DNA of 64,000 bases, taken from NCBI RefSeq assembly GCF_001484965.1, contig NZ_KQ947398.1, forward strand, positions 1 through 64,000, written 5' to 3'. Origin of the DNA: Shouchella shacheensis (GTDB lineage Bacteria; Bacillota; Bacilli; Bacillales; Bacillaceae_D). A model generated the notes under the pieces. The model made no database searches. It was given only the letters and a program-made list of their open reading frames with translations, and was not told where the DNA came from. Of this stretch, positions 18,616-29,039 are shown in pieces. Position 1 is the stretch's first letter. Each line of letters starts with the position of its first letter. A program made the position numbers and the translations under genes.

Positions 18616-18818
18616 TTTCATTCTCCTGTCATTTTCTTATGATTATACCAAAAAAAACGCAACATCTCTGCTGCGCTGCTCACATCATTTCATCTCTTTT
18701 ACCTCGCACGTTAGCTCTTCCAACGCGTGGTGATTGGGCAACAAAAGTGTAAAAAAGGGAACTTTCTTGTAGAATGTGAATGAGGTTCAAGAGAAAATAG
18801 CTAAAGGAGATCTTACCC

Positions 18819-19577
18819 ATGCCACGCTTACAAAACAAAGTCGCCATCATAACCGGCGCTGCCAGCGGGATCGGTTTAGGAAGTGCGAAGCTCTTCGCTG
18901 AAGAAGGAGCAAACGTTGTTGCCGTAGACGTTCAGGATGAGCTCTTGAGAGAAGAAGTCGCGAAAATGAACGAAAACGGGGACGACGTTATCGCCATTCA
19001 TTTAGATGTTACCTCGGAGGAGGAGTGGAAGACTGCGGTTCAGAAAACAGTGGATGCGTATGGTCGAGTAGACATTCTTGTTAATAATGCAGGAATCCAT
19101 GTGCCGAATAAGCTTCTGGAAACATCGCTGGAAGATTGGCGCCACATGCTGGATACCAATACGACCAGTGTCTTTTTAGGCATGAGAGAAGTTATTCCTG
19201 AAATGAAAAAAGCGGGTGGTGGTTCAATTATTAACATTGCTTCACTCGCGGCGTTAACTGGAAGCGGTGCAGCGAGCGGCAATGGTACAGCTTACAGTGC
19301 GTCAAAAGGAGCGGTGCGGTCATTGACGAACCACGCGGCGAATCATTTTGCGGGAGACAACATTCGAGTAAACGCCATTTTCCCGGGACCAATTAAAACG
19401 CCAATCATGGGCGAGAGACAAGCGACCATTGCCGAAAGAAACAAGGATGTCGTCCCACTCCCGCCTTATTACGGAGAAGCCATCGACATTGCCTACGGGG
19501 CGTTGTATCTTGCCTCGGAGGAATCTCGGTTTGTCACAGGGGAAGAACTCATCATTGACGGCGGGTCTGTCCTTTAA
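18819..19577 (+). CDS. SDR family oxidoreductase
   Basis: Complete classical short-chain dehydrogenase, 252 residues. Cofactor motif TGAASGIG at 12-19 with the acidic residue after beta-2 (AVDVQDE), which favours NAD. It also has NNAGIH near 88, the active-site Ser near 145, YSASK at 159-163, and the C-terminal VTGEELIIDGG. It resembles the glucose 1-dehydrogenase/hydroxysteroid dehydrogenase group, but the substrate cannot be assigned. Ribosome site AAAGGAG at 18804. It stands alone just before the Wadjet operon. Confidence 0.9.
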   Translation: MPRLQNKVAIITGAASGIGLGSAKLFAEEGANVVAVDVQDELLREEVAKMNENGDDVIAIHLDVTSEEEWKTAVQKTVDAYGRVDILVNNAGIHVPNKLLETSLEDWRHMLDTNTTSVFLGMREVIPEMKKAGGGSIINIASLAALTGSGAASGNGTAYSASKGAVRSLTNHAANHFAGDNIRVNAIFPGPIKTPIMGERQATIAERNKDVVPLPPYYGEAIDIAYGALYLASEESRFVTGEELIIDGGSVL

Positions 19578-19847
19578 GGGAGGACGGTCGCGATCAACTA
19601 CCCCCACTTACTCATTGGGCTATTGCTCTTCACATTCCTTGGAGTGCGGGTATCCTGTGCTAAATTTGATGAAAGTAGGGATCATTAATTTTTTTAGGTG
19701 AAAAAACTCCACAAACCAGGCTACATTCTATTCAGCCAGTTTATACCTCTACTGAACCACAAATTCAAGAATTTAGGAGAAGGCAAAAGAACCCTCTATG
19801 TCTTCTCTTTTGTTTGTGTGATAATTGTCGTATTAGAGGTGATGGCG

Positions 19848-21335
19848 ATGAGTGAACAAACGTTTAAGAAGGTGCTGGAAGCGACGTATTTATCGACGGA
19901 TAAGACGCCGAAATACCGGGCGATTTTGCGTTTTTTCTACCAAGAACATGAGCGACTGCGCGAATTTTTAATGCCGGAAGAGGTACTGGAGCATCTACAC
20001 CAATATGAGGAATTCCGTGAGTATGACCTGGAGGAGTTGCAGACAGACCTTTCCTCGCTCGTGAAGTGGCGGAACTTAATTGCGCATCAAGAAAGCGGCA
20101 AGGTACAAACCATCGAGGAGTTCAAGAAGAAGCGGTTCCGCTATCAGGTCACACCCTACACGGTGGAATTTGAGCGGATGCTCGTGCAATTTGAAACGAA
20201 TAGTGAGCAGTTTTCTGGTTCGCTTGAGAAGACGCAGTTTGAGCGATTTTATGAGATTTTGGAAAAGATCAGCGGCGAGGAAAAAAGGGCGGAAGAAAGT
20301 GCACAGCTATGGGATGATCTCTTAACCTACTTCAAAAAAATTACCCAAAATACGTCGGATTACTTCGCTTATCTGCGAAGCGAAGATGCCACCGAGCAGA
20401 TGAAATCCGATGCGTTCTTTCATTATAAAGATCAGTTTACGATGTACTTGCGTGAATTCATTCTCCATTTGCAGCGAACGGCGGCAGGCATTCAAGATGT
20501 GATGATCTCCCTCGATCGCAAGAAAATGCGCGCGTTCTTTACAAAAGTGACTGAGCATGAGGAGCAAGTGTTTCGCTTTGAGAAAACGTTCACGCGCGAG
20601 GAAATGGTCGAAGAACTCGAAGCGACGTGGCTGAATGTAAAGGCTTGGTTTCTCGGCAACGGCAGCGGGGAGAGTCAGTACGAAAATGTCCTTCTCCAAA
20701 CAAACGAAGCGATTCGTAAAATGACACGGATCATTCAGCGGCTTGGGGAGCGCAGTCAGATTCAGCATAGCCGTAAAGACGATTATGTGCATCTAGCGAA
20801 ATGGTTTCTGTCGTTTGATAAGCTTCAAGATGCGCATAAGTTATCTTCGGTTGTATTTGGGCTAAAGCACACAAAACATCTTTACAGTGACCATTTGCCT
20901 ACGGACGACATTTACGTGGACGTCTGGGAAGAGGAAGCCATGGTGCATGAGCGGATGCCGATTACTCGCAGTTATCGAGAGAAGACGAGAACGAGTGCCT
21001 CAGAAGACAAGGAAGCAGAAAAAGAAAAGACGATTGAAGACTATTTGCAAAAGCTCGCCCATGAAACAGCACTGATTCATCAGTATCTAGACGGCGAAAG
21101 CATTGATCTAGAAAAGGTTCCTGAGGTGGAACCATTTGTACGGAAAACGTTTTTATTATGGATTGGCAAGGCGATGGCGAAGAAAGATCAAGAAATTAAA
21201 ACAGAGTTCGGGGATCGGGTGTATGTTGAGCTCGACCAAGCTCGCTCGATCCATCTAAAAGCCAAGGACGGTACATTAGAGATGCCGGCTGCCCGCTTTC
21301 ATTTTCTCGACAAAGGAGGCAAAAAGAGTGAGTGA
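19848..21335 (+). CDS. jetA: Wadjet component JetA (TIGR02677/DUF2397 family)
   Basis: Kleisin-like subunit (MukF analogue) of the Wadjet anti-plasmid SMC complex. 495 residues from ATG 19848, which has GAGGTGAT at 19836; the frame is open upstream to 19698 but without a ribosome site. The N-terminus (KYRAILRFFYQEHERLREFL) and the long charged helical middle fit the DUF2397 family. Gene order A-B-C-D with 4-8 base overlaps is the standard Wadjet operon. JetA appears intact, although its partner JetC is broken here. Confidence 0.88.
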   Translation: MSEQTFKKVLEATYLSTDKTPKYRAILRFFYQEHERLREFLMPEEVLEHLHQYEEFREYDLEELQTDLSSLVKWRNLIAHQESGKVQTIEEFKKKRFRYQVTPYTVEFERMLVQFETNSEQFSGSLEKTQFERFYEILEKISGEEKRAEESAQLWDDLLTYFKKITQNTSDYFAYLRSEDATEQMKSDAFFHYKDQFTMYLREFILHLQRTAAGIQDVMISLDRKKMRAFFTKVTEHEEQVFRFEKTFTREEMVEELEATWLNVKAWFLGNGSGESQYENVLLQTNEAIRKMTRIIQRLGERSQIQHSRKDDYVHLAKWFLSFDKLQDAHKLSSVVFGLKHTKHLYSDHLPTDDIYVDVWEEEAMVHERMPITRSYREKTRTSASEDKEAEKEKTIEDYLQKLAHETALIHQYLDGESIDLEKVPEVEPFVRKTFLLWIGKAMAKKDQEIKTEFGDRVYVELDQARSIHLKAKDGTLEMPAARFHFLDKGGKKSE

Positions 21336-22500
21336 GACAGAAGAAGTCTTTGACGAGCCGCTTGTTGAGGCACTCGGGCGTTTGTTTGAACAGTTTTGGG
21401 TCTTACGAGACGAGGAGCCGGAAGCGTACCGGTTCATTCGTGAACATGAAAATAAGCTCAAGCGTTACGTACAAGACAAGTTCGGCTACGATGTCATCGT
21501 GCACCAGCACTTCGCCAAACTCGAGAAAATCCCAGTGGAACCTAAGAGCTGGATGGGGATTCAGTCGTTTACAGAGCCGATGGATTACGCGATCTTCTGC
21601 TGTGCGCTCGCCTATACCGAACAAAAGGCGCTTGATGAACAATTCTTGCTCTCTGACTTGGCAGAGAGCATTGAGACACTCTATCCTGGTGAGTTCCCGC
21701 TGGACTGGACGAACTACAATCACCGCCGCTCCCTCGTCCGCGCACTCAAAGAAGTGAACGAGCGCAAACTTATGAAAACCATTGATGGCAACATCGAGCT
21801 CTTCCAGCACAATGAGGAAGAAGAAGTGCTTTATGAAGTGACGCAATACGCCAGGTATTTCATGCGTTCCTATCCTGACGAGCTGTTTCGCTTTCACTCG
21901 ATCGAAGAGATGCTCGAAGACGAGTGGAGACGCCAGCCCGATGGCGGGCGGCGAAAGCGTGTGTACCGGAAGCTTATGCTTTCGCCGTTCGTACACCGCC
22001 AAAGTGAGAATGACGCGGACTTCGCATACATCCGGAACTTCCGCAACCGTCTGCGGGACGATTTCGAAAAGCATACACCGTTCAGACTCGAAGTGTTCAA
22101 AAATGTGGCTATGCTGACGATACCGGAGGCGAAACGCCGCTACACGCTTTTTCCCGACAACAAAGGACTCGTCGATGTCTGTTTGCACGTCATGACCGAA
22201 CTGCGCGAAAAACAAGACGAGCTTGCGATCAATGAATTCGGAGAAGTTCGGCTGCCGATTGCTAGCCTGGAACAAACCGTCCGAGACGCCAAGGAACGCA
22301 CCGATCACGGCTGGGCGAAGAAGTTTCGAGAAGAACGCATCCCTGAAGTCACACGACAAGTGGTAAAACAATGGCAAACGTGGGAAATGGCCGACTGGGA
22401 TGAGACCCTCCGCGTCGTGACGATTCGATCCGGGGCCGCGCGCCTGACGAGCGTTTATCCAAAAGATTATCTCGAAAAAGTAGAGGAGGAGAAAACATGA
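21328..22500 (+). CDS. jetB: Wadjet component JetB (TIGR02678/DUF2398 family)
   Basis: KITE-like subunit (MukE analogue) that in Wadjet bridges the kleisin and the SMC heads. 390 residues from GTG 21328, with AAAGGAGG at 21313; it overlaps jetA by 8 bases and jetC by 4. Winged-helix-rich, strongly charged, with an end (VVTIRSGAARLTSVYPKDYL) that I associate with DUF2398. No internal stop or frameshift is visible. Confidence 0.87.
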   Translation: MSETEEVFDEPLVEALGRLFEQFWVLRDEEPEAYRFIREHENKLKRYVQDKFGYDVIVHQHFAKLEKIPVEPKSWMGIQSFTEPMDYAIFCCALAYTEQKALDEQFLLSDLAESIETLYPGEFPLDWTNYNHRRSLVRALKEVNERKLMKTIDGNIELFQHNEEEEVLYEVTQYARYFMRSYPDELFRFHSIEEMLEDEWRRQPDGGRRKRVYRKLMLSPFVHRQSENDADFAYIRNFRNRLRDDFEKHTPFRLEVFKNVAMLTIPEAKRRYTLFPDNKGLVDVCLHVMTELREKQDELAINEFGEVRLPIASLEQTVRDAKERTDHGWAKKFREERIPEVTRQVVKQWQTWEMADWDETLRVVTIRSGAARLTSVYPKDYLEKVEEEKT

Positions 22501-23051
22501 GTACTCAATGGGTGCTGCATCGTGCGGGGTTGTTCAACTTTTGGTACTACGATGATGAAGAATTTGACTTTTCGGATGGCAAGTTGCTGCTTCGCGGGAC
22601 GAATGGTTCGGGGAAGTCAGTGACGATGCAAAGTCTGCTTCCCGTGCTGCTTGACGGTAAGAAGTCCCCCGAGCGCCTCGATCCGTTTGGCTCCCGCTCC
22701 CGTCGCATGGCCGACTACTTGCTTGGTGAGAAGGAAGTGAGCAACCGTGACGAGCGGACCGGGTATTTGTATTTGGAGTATAAGAAGAAAAACACGAATC
22801 AATTTGTGACGACCGGGATAGGCATGCAGGCAAAACGAAACCAGCCCCTCAAATCGTGGGGCTTTGTCATCACAGATAACCGTCGAATTGGGCGAGATCT
22901 TACCCTTTATAAATACGCCAATCATAACGGAGCCAAAGAGAAGTTTCCATTGTCACAAACGGAATGGGCGAATGTCGTCGGTGACGGTGGGGAAGTGGTT
23001 GCTTCTAACCATGAATATATGAAACTCGTGAACCCGCGAAGGCTCAGGTGA
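22497..23051 (+). pseudogene. JetC N-terminal fragment
   Basis: 184 codons carrying the head N-lobe: Walker A GTNGSGKS at residues 34-41, then a beta-rich ABC segment up to GDGGEVVASNHEYMKLVN. Family members normally continue into a segment that links head and coiled coil; here the reading switches to four foreign codons and a TGA at 23049. ATGA overlap with jetB. Confidence 0.8.
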
Positions 23052-24226
23052 AAGAGGAAGAAGAAAACCAGCAGCAATTGGCCACCCGCATCGAAGAGCT
23101 GAACCATTCCATCGGGGAAAAGGAACAAAGGCGGCGTAAGCTAGAAATTGACGAAGCAAGCATAGAAGACAAGATCAGACGCCTCGAGACACATGAAATT
23201 TTTCAACTGGAGTCCTCTTTACAAGAAAGCCTGCAGTCGAAGAACGAGTTGGACCGTGAGGTTGATGCGAGGCAGGAGCGCTTGGATGCGAAACTGTCGA
23301 AGGAGTGGCAGTTAAAGCGTGCGATTGGGGAGACTCAGACGAAGGTCGAGCGAACGAAGGCAAAGCTTGCAGATGAGGTTGAAGATCTTGATCGTGATGC
23401 GGACGCGGCGGCGTTTCGTGATCATAGTTTAAATGTGAGTGACTATGAGGCGAACAAGGACGGAGAGTTTCCGTTTGAGCGTTGGAAGGAAGAGGTTGCG
23501 GCTCATACCGCAAAGCTGGAGCGGGCGCTTGAGCGCTTGAAGGAGAAGGACCAGCTCATGGCTCGAATGGAGGAGAAAAACCATGAATTGGCGGAGGCTT
23601 CGCAATCACGGGACCTCTTGGAAGCAGAACTGGAGAAGTGGAAAGCACTAGTTGAAGAGGAGAAGCAGCAGCTCGTGAGCCGCATTCATGAGTGGTTTGA
23701 GGAGGCGTCGGCGTTTAAGATGCCATCCGATGTTCTCTCGGCCGCAGCTCGCAAGGTGGACAGCCTGTTCCAGCAGTATGATTATGACGACTTGAAAGAA
23801 GATTTCGAGCCGTTTGTAACGGCGTACCAAGAACAATTGATGAGTGAGCGGGCAACGGTGCAGTCGAAGCGTCGGGGCGTTCTGGAAGAACAACAGGGCT
23901 ATGAAGAGGAGCTCGCGCGTGTGGAGGCACAGCGGGATCCGGAGCCACCGCGCCACTCAGCGACGGTCGAGTCGAGAGAAGGACTCAACGTTCTTGCAGC
24001 GCCATTTTATGAGCTTGTGGAATTTAAGGCGGATGTGCCGGACGGTGTGCAAAAGCGTTTGGAAAGCGCGCTTATGGAAATGGGTGTGCTGGATGCACTC
24101 ATGACCGAAGCGGGCCTTTCCGTTCAACACGACCGTGTGTTGAACGCTGGCAGCAAGGCGAAAGCGCCGTTGTCAGCATTTTTAGAGGTCGATGATATCA
24201 GACGAAGATTCCGCGTCAACACGTGA
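23048..24226 (+). pseudogene. JetC middle fragment (coiled coil and hinge-proximal)
   Basis: 392 codons from a nominal GTG. Most is Glu/Lys/Arg-rich coiled coil with heptad character. Near residues 300-390 it becomes globular (DPEPPRHSATVESREGLNV, then LESALMEMGVLDALM), as in the hinge region of JetC. The frame is open upstream of the GTG to about 23010, so the true junction can lie anywhere between 23010 and 23050. Stop TGA at 24224. Confidence 0.8.
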
Positions 24227-26283
24227 AAACACTGTTAGAAAGCGTCGACATGAGTGGCAATGAAAACGTTTATGTGGCGGAAGACGGATCGTATCAGCTT
24301 GGAATTCTTCACGGGCATGCGGTGCCGGTAGAGGCTGTCCGCTATATCGGGAAGGAAGCCCGAAAGCGGCACCGAGAGCGGCTCATTGAAGACTTGGACG
24401 CAAAGATTGCGGAGTGCAAAGAGCGGGTCCGGGAGTATCAAAGTGAGGAGCAGAATCTTCAACAGAAGTTGGAAAAGGCAAAACGAACATGGGCCAGCTT
24501 CCCACAGGTGAAGGATGTAAGAAGCGCCTATGACGAGACCGTAAAAGCAAAAAATAGCTACGAGGCGGCGAATGAATGGCTGAACCGGTTGGCCGAGCAG
24601 GTGCAAGCGCTTGACCGAGAATTCCAAGAGTTGAAGAAAAAGCTGTTTCGTGCGACGGAGGGAATTTCGTTGCGCCAAGAAAGTGAGGCGTATCAAGAGG
24701 CGCTGCATGCAAGCCGAATGTATGAGAAGGCGCTCGTTGAAATTAACCGAGTCTATGATCAGTGGAAACAAACAAGCCAAGACCTTGAGCGCGAAGAGCA
24801 GCTGCTTGAGGAAACCGAGGAAGAAGTGGATGGATACAAAGGGGAGCTCGCTGTCTATGAAGACCGGTTAGAGAAAGTGTCGCAGCGGATTGCGGATATT
24901 GAAGAGCAACAAAGACTTGCTGGGGCAGATGAAATCAAAGAAGAGATCCGCGCGACGAAAGAGGCACAATCGGCGGTGAAGACCGAGCGGGATGCGTTGA
25001 TGGACCAGCTGCCTCGTGAACGCTCGAAGCTTGAGCAAGATGAGCAACGAAAATGGTCTGTGGAGAAGTCGCTCACGTTTTGGCGCAACATGGAAGCCGC
25101 ATGGTACCGCTCGCTCGAAACCGAATGGCCGCGAGGGGCACGAACGGGCGAGAGCGTTGATGAAGAAGAGGTAAAGGCGCTGATCGCTTCCCAATCATTA
25201 AGTGAAAAAGCACAGCTGGAAGGACAGCTCACCAATCTTTACTACAAGCTACAGTCGGACTTAATCGAGCACAAGATGTCGCTGTACGGGCTCCCTCCGG
25301 AGGAAGAAGCATGGATGAAGGAGGTCACGAAGAATGAGTGGCGGCCACTCGTGGAACAGTGGAAAAACAAAGCGACCCGCAATGTGCTTGAATTCGATCA
25401 GCGAGGCGTGAAGATTTCGCCGAGGACATTGTATGAGACGATCTCGAACCAATGGTCCGAGCATGAGAACCGACTTGATGCGATGGACAAGGAATTGTAC
25501 GAAGAAATCTTGTTGCATTCGGTCGGCCATAAATTGCGCGGCCGCATCCGCCGAGCTGAACAGTGGACGGAGAAGATGAAGCAGTTAATGGAAAGCCGGG
25601 ACACGTCGTCCGGCCTGAAATTTTCAATTCGCTGGCGACCGAAAACGGCAGATTCCGAGCAAGAAATGGATACGAAAGATCTCGTTGCGCTACTGAAACA
25701 AGATGCCAAGCTGCTCAAGCAAGACGACTTAGACCGCATGACGACCCACTTTCGCTCGAAGATCGGCAGCGCCAAGCAATGGCTCGAAGAAAAAGGAGAA
25801 GGCGAAACGTTGCTTCAAATTCTCAAGATGGTGCTCGATTACCGCAAATGGTTCTCCTTTGAGCTCTATTTCGAGCGCCCGAACGAATCCCGGCGCGAGC
25901 TAACGAACCATCAATTTTTCAAATTTAGCGGTGGCGAAAAAGCAATGGCGATGTACATTCCGCTCTTCACCGCCTGTTATTCGCGCTACCAAGAGGCAGC
26001 CAACTTCGCGCCGTACATCATTTCGCTGGATGAAGCATTCGCCGGGGTCGATGAGAACAACATCAATGAAATGTTCGAGATCGTCGAGCAACTTGAGTTC
26101 GATTACATCATGAATTCGCAAGTGCTCTGGGGCGATTACGAGGCGATCAGCACCTTGTCGGTGTGCGAACTCATCCGTCCGAAAAACGCGAGCCACGTCT
26201 CCGTGATCCGCTACAAATGGGACGGTAACGCGATGGCGCTTGATTTGAAAGGACAGAAGCAAGAGTATGAGCCAATTACTTGA
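24223..26283 (+). pseudogene. JetC C-terminal fragment
   Basis: 686 codons: the second half of the hinge (ESVDMSGNENVYVAEDGSY), the returning coiled coil, and the C-terminal head lobe with signature FKFSGGEKAM near 566 and Walker B IISLDEAFAGVDE near 598. A single missing base just before 24223 would fuse it to the middle fragment. Overlaps jetD by 17 bases. Confidence 0.8.
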
Positions 26284-27532
26284 AGACACGGTGCAATACA
26301 TGAAAGAGCAGCCGGGATTTGAAAAACTGCTACGTAGTTTTCGTAGCAAATATGAATCCCTCGGCCGCGTTGGTGGTTCCGTGCGGGTGGACGCATATGC
26401 GGACGCAGAAGTGGAGAGCATCGCCCTCTTTATGGGTATCTCTCCGCATCATTTGCGGCGTAAGCCGGTGGTCACATTGCAGGCGTTTGAGAAGCGGCTC
26501 GGGGAGACAAAGTTCACGGGTGTGACGCTACATGAGGTATTGAGCGCATACTTCGGGCAGGAACTTGTGTCCAAGCGGGAGCTTAGGGAGGCGGTAGATC
26601 GTGCACTGGCTGGGCGTTTGGCTGAGTGGAAAGCGGAATATCCGCTGTTGGCCCCGTGGCTCGAGCGAGTGGAAGGAGCTGGCCCAGATACGCAGTGGAT
26701 TCGGCGGCACATCCAAAGCGGCGGGTTCGAGGGCGAGATGGCATTGCTTGCCCGGGCCTATGCAGCACTGCCTGAGACATATGAACGCCTGCCCATCTTC
26801 AGCCAACGCGTGAGCGGCGATCCCCATACGTTTGATTTGATGAGGATATCCGGAAAACTGCTTCTGCATTTGTTACATGTGCAGGCAGGCGAAGAGGGAC
26901 CGCCGCCTTCGCAGACGGAGGCGGTGAATGAGTTATTGCTTTCGTATCGGTTGTTGCGCGATGATATGACCAATTATGTGAGTGTAGCGAATTTTGTTGG
27001 GGAGACTCCCGATGGCCATGAGCAACCAGTGTGGCGGGCAGCAGCCGACTCGGGCAGCGTGTTGAACATGCCTTTGCGGGAGCTACTGAAGGTTCAACGT
27101 GTCCGTACCAGTGGCCAGGGCGGTGATGTCTATATCGTTGAAAACTCCGGCGTCTTCTCTGCATTGCTTGATAAAGTACCAGACACCCCACTTGTGTGTA
27201 CGCACGGGCAGTTTAAGCTTGCGGGGTTGATCTTGATGGATAAGCTGGCAGAAGCGGGGTACCTATTACACTACAACGGGGATTTTGATCCTGAAGGAAT
27301 TGCGCTTGCGTTGCGGTTTAAAAGACGGTACAAGGAGAAAGGCCGGTTGTGGCGGATGAACGTGGAGGATTATTATGCATCGAAACCTTCTGTTTTGCTT
27401 GGAGAGCGGGTGAACAAGCTCGCCTCTTTGCGTGGGCAAGGGGATGATGAATTGGTTGAAGCGGTCATCTCGAGTGGGAAGGCTGGCTATCAGGAGGGGT
27501 TGCTTGGGCAACTTGAAGATGATGTAAGGTAA
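26267..27532 (+). CDS. jetD: Wadjet component JetD (TIGR02679, DUF3323-DUF2399), Toprim-like nuclease
   Basis: Nuclease subunit of Wadjet, related to the topoisomerase VI A / Toprim fold. It cuts the plasmid once the SMC motor has reeled it in. 421 residues: the N-terminal DUF3323-like part (SRFRSKYESLGRVGGSVRV type start) and a C-terminal DUF2399 part with the acidic Toprim-like motifs VYIVENSGV near 288 and YNGDFDPEG near 335. It overlaps the jetC end, so translation would be coupled. Intact, though an unregulated nuclease without its motor would be expected to be idle. Confidence 0.88.
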   Translation: MSQLLEDTVQYMKEQPGFEKLLRSFRSKYESLGRVGGSVRVDAYADAEVESIALFMGISPHHLRRKPVVTLQAFEKRLGETKFTGVTLHEVLSAYFGQELVSKRELREAVDRALAGRLAEWKAEYPLLAPWLERVEGAGPDTQWIRRHIQSGGFEGEMALLARAYAALPETYERLPIFSQRVSGDPHTFDLMRISGKLLLHLLHVQAGEEGPPPSQTEAVNELLLSYRLLRDDMTNYVSVANFVGETPDGHEQPVWRAAADSGSVLNMPLRELLKVQRVRTSGQGGDVYIVENSGVFSALLDKVPDTPLVCTHGQFKLAGLILMDKLAEAGYLLHYNGDFDPEGIALALRFKRRYKEKGRLWRMNVEDYYASKPSVLLGERVNKLASLRGQGDDELVEAVISSGKAGYQEGLLGQLEDDVR

Positions 27533-27535
27533 AAT

Positions 27536-27570
27536 AGAGGGCACTGCCATTACTGACAGCGCCCTCTTCC
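27536..27570. terminator. Terminator between jetD and the convergent ALDH gene
   Basis: Stem AGAGGGCACTG / CAGCGCCCTCT (11 positions, one mismatch) with a 10-base loop, directly after the jetD stop. It ends in TT only, so it is strong as a hairpin but with a weak U-run. Confidence 0.6.
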
Positions 27571-27614
27571 AAAACGGGGAATGTCCCCAGCCGGTCAATA
27601 AAAGAGCACGTTCG

Positions 27615-29039
27615 TTATGTCGGCATGCCAATAACAGCTTTTGCCTCAAGGTACTCCTCAATGCCATAATCGCCCCATTCTCTACCGTTTCCAGACTGTT
27701 TGAAACCGCCAAATGGAGCAGTGAAGTCGGGTTGGGTTTCATTCACTCGAATTTGCCCAGCCTGTATGCCATGTGCTACTTTTTTAATCATTTCTGGATC
27801 GCGCCCTGCGATGTAGGCAGCCAACCCATAGACGGTATCGTTGGCGATATCAATCGCCTCATCCACCGTGTCGTAGGTGATAATCGACATGACTGGACCA
27901 AAAATTTCTTCTCTGGCGATGACCATGTCGTTTTTCACATCTGTAAATATGGTTGGTTTGACGTAGTAGCCAGTCTTCAGTCCTTCTGGTTTGCCCGTTC
28001 CGCCCGCGACAAGCGTCGCTCCCTCTTCCATTCCTTTTTCAATATAGCCTTGTACCCGGTCCCATTGTTTCTGAGCGACGAGAGGGCCAGCGAAGTTTTC
28101 GGCACGCGGGTCGCCGACTGAGAAACGGGGAAGAACGGCTTTTACAGCCTCGACAAACTGATCGTGAATGGCGTTAGGCACTAATACCCGAGTGGCTGCC
28201 GAACAAACCTGTCCTGTGTTCATGACAACATTGGAAACCGCGATTTTCGCAGCCTTTTTAATATCGGCGTCCTCGAGGACAACGAGCGGCGATTTCCCTC
28301 CAAGCTCAAGCGCAACTTTTTTAATGGTCTTTGCGGCATTTTCGCTCACTTTCTGACCGACGGCCCCGGACCCAGTGAAAGAGACTAAGTCAATGCCCGG
28401 ATGAGAGCTGATGCCGTTGCCCACCCGTTCGCCGGTTCCGTTCACAAGATTAAAGACCCCTTTAGGAACGCCTGCGGCCTCAAAGACCTCTGTAAGAATC
28501 ATGGCCGCAAATGGTGTCAACTCGGCAGGTTTCAGTATAACAGGACTTCCGGCCGCAAAGGCACCGGCAATCTTGGTAGAGGTCTGGTTCGTTGGGAAGT
28601 TCCAAGGTGTAATCAGACCACTTACACCAATCGCTTCTTTTTGAATTGTTGTATCGCCGCGTTCCTCTGTAAAGGAGAAGTCTTTTAACACCCTCGCTGT
28701 TTCGCGAAAATGATTAAGCCCCATCGAATAATGGACTTTTTCTGAAATGGAAAGAGGGGACCCTAATTCCTCCGTAATCGCTTCGATAAAATCGTCTTTT
28801 CGTTTTTCGTATTCATCCGCAATGGCTTCAAGCAGTCGAACACGTTCCTCTTTTGATGTCTTTGAAAACGTTGGGAAGGCGTTCCGTGCCGCTTGAACGG
28901 CACGATCAAGATCCTCAAGTGTGCCAAGGCTGATGCGCCCAGCAACTTCCTCTGTTGCAGGATTGATCACGTCCATCGTTTCGTTTCCCGTAGATTCAAC
29001 CCATTCTCCGTTAATGTAGTGTTTTAAATAGTCACGCAT
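27615..29039 (-). CDS. Aldehyde dehydrogenase family protein
   Basis: NAD(P)-dependent oxidation of an aldehyde to the acid. 474 residues, standard length. Catalytic Cys lies in [16 protein letters not shown] near 280 and the general-base Glu in [17 protein letters not shown] near 250. Cofactor segment is GLITPWNFP near 145 and the Rossmann motif [11 protein letters not shown] near 225. Start ATG 29039 follows AAAGGAG with ideal spacing. Monocistronic and convergent to the Wadjet operon. Substrate not assignable; a DhaS/YcbD-type broad-range enzyme is plausible. Confidence 0.93.
   Translation of the reverse strand: MRDYLKHYINGEWVESTGNETMDVINPATEEVAGRISLGTLEDLDRAVQAARNAFPTFSKTSKEERVRLLEAIADEYEKRKDDFIEAITEELGSPLSISEKVHYSMGLNHFRETARVLKDFSFTEERGDTTIQKEAIGVSGLITPWNFPTNQTSTKIAGAFAAGSPVILKPAELTPFAAMILTEVFEAAGVPKGVFNLVNGTGERVGNGISSHPGIDLVSFTGSGAVGQKVSENAAKTIKKVALELGGKSPLVVLEDADIKKAAKIAVSNVVMNTGQVCSAATRVLVPNAIHDQFVEAVKAVLPRFSVGDPRAENFAGPLVAQKQWDRVQGYIEKGMEEGATLVAGGTGKPEGLKTGYYVKPTIFTDVKNDMVIAREEIFGPVMSIITYDTVDEAIDIANDTVYGLAAYIAGRDPEMIKKVAHGIQAGQIRVNETQPDFTAPFGGFKQSGNGREWGDYGIEEYLEAKAVIGMPT

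Larger units (their letters stand above)
22497..26283 (+). pseudogene. jetC: Wadjet component JetC, SMC-like ATPase, disrupted
   Basis: MukB/SbcC-like ATPase that should form the DNA-extruding motor of Wadjet (TIGR02680 family, usually around 1,350-1,400 residues as I recall). Here the locus gives only about 1,260 codons split over three frames: 22497-23051, 23048-24226 and 24223-26283. The first break at about 23045 is a frameshift combined with loss of roughly 100 or more residues after the ATPase head start. The second at about 24222 is a 1-base shift. Walker A is in the first piece and the SGGEK signature and Walker B in the third, so no single product can close an ATPase head. Confidence 0.85.

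Noticed and set aside
21403-22377. Long antisense frame (324 codons) opposite jetB
   Set aside because: It is a shadow of the codon structure of jetB; no ribosome site, and the product is a low-credibility mix of residues.
22497-26283. Programmed ribosomal frameshifting as an explanation of the split jetC
   Set aside because: No slippery heptamer with a downstream pseudoknot is visible at either junction, and sequence is missing at the first one.
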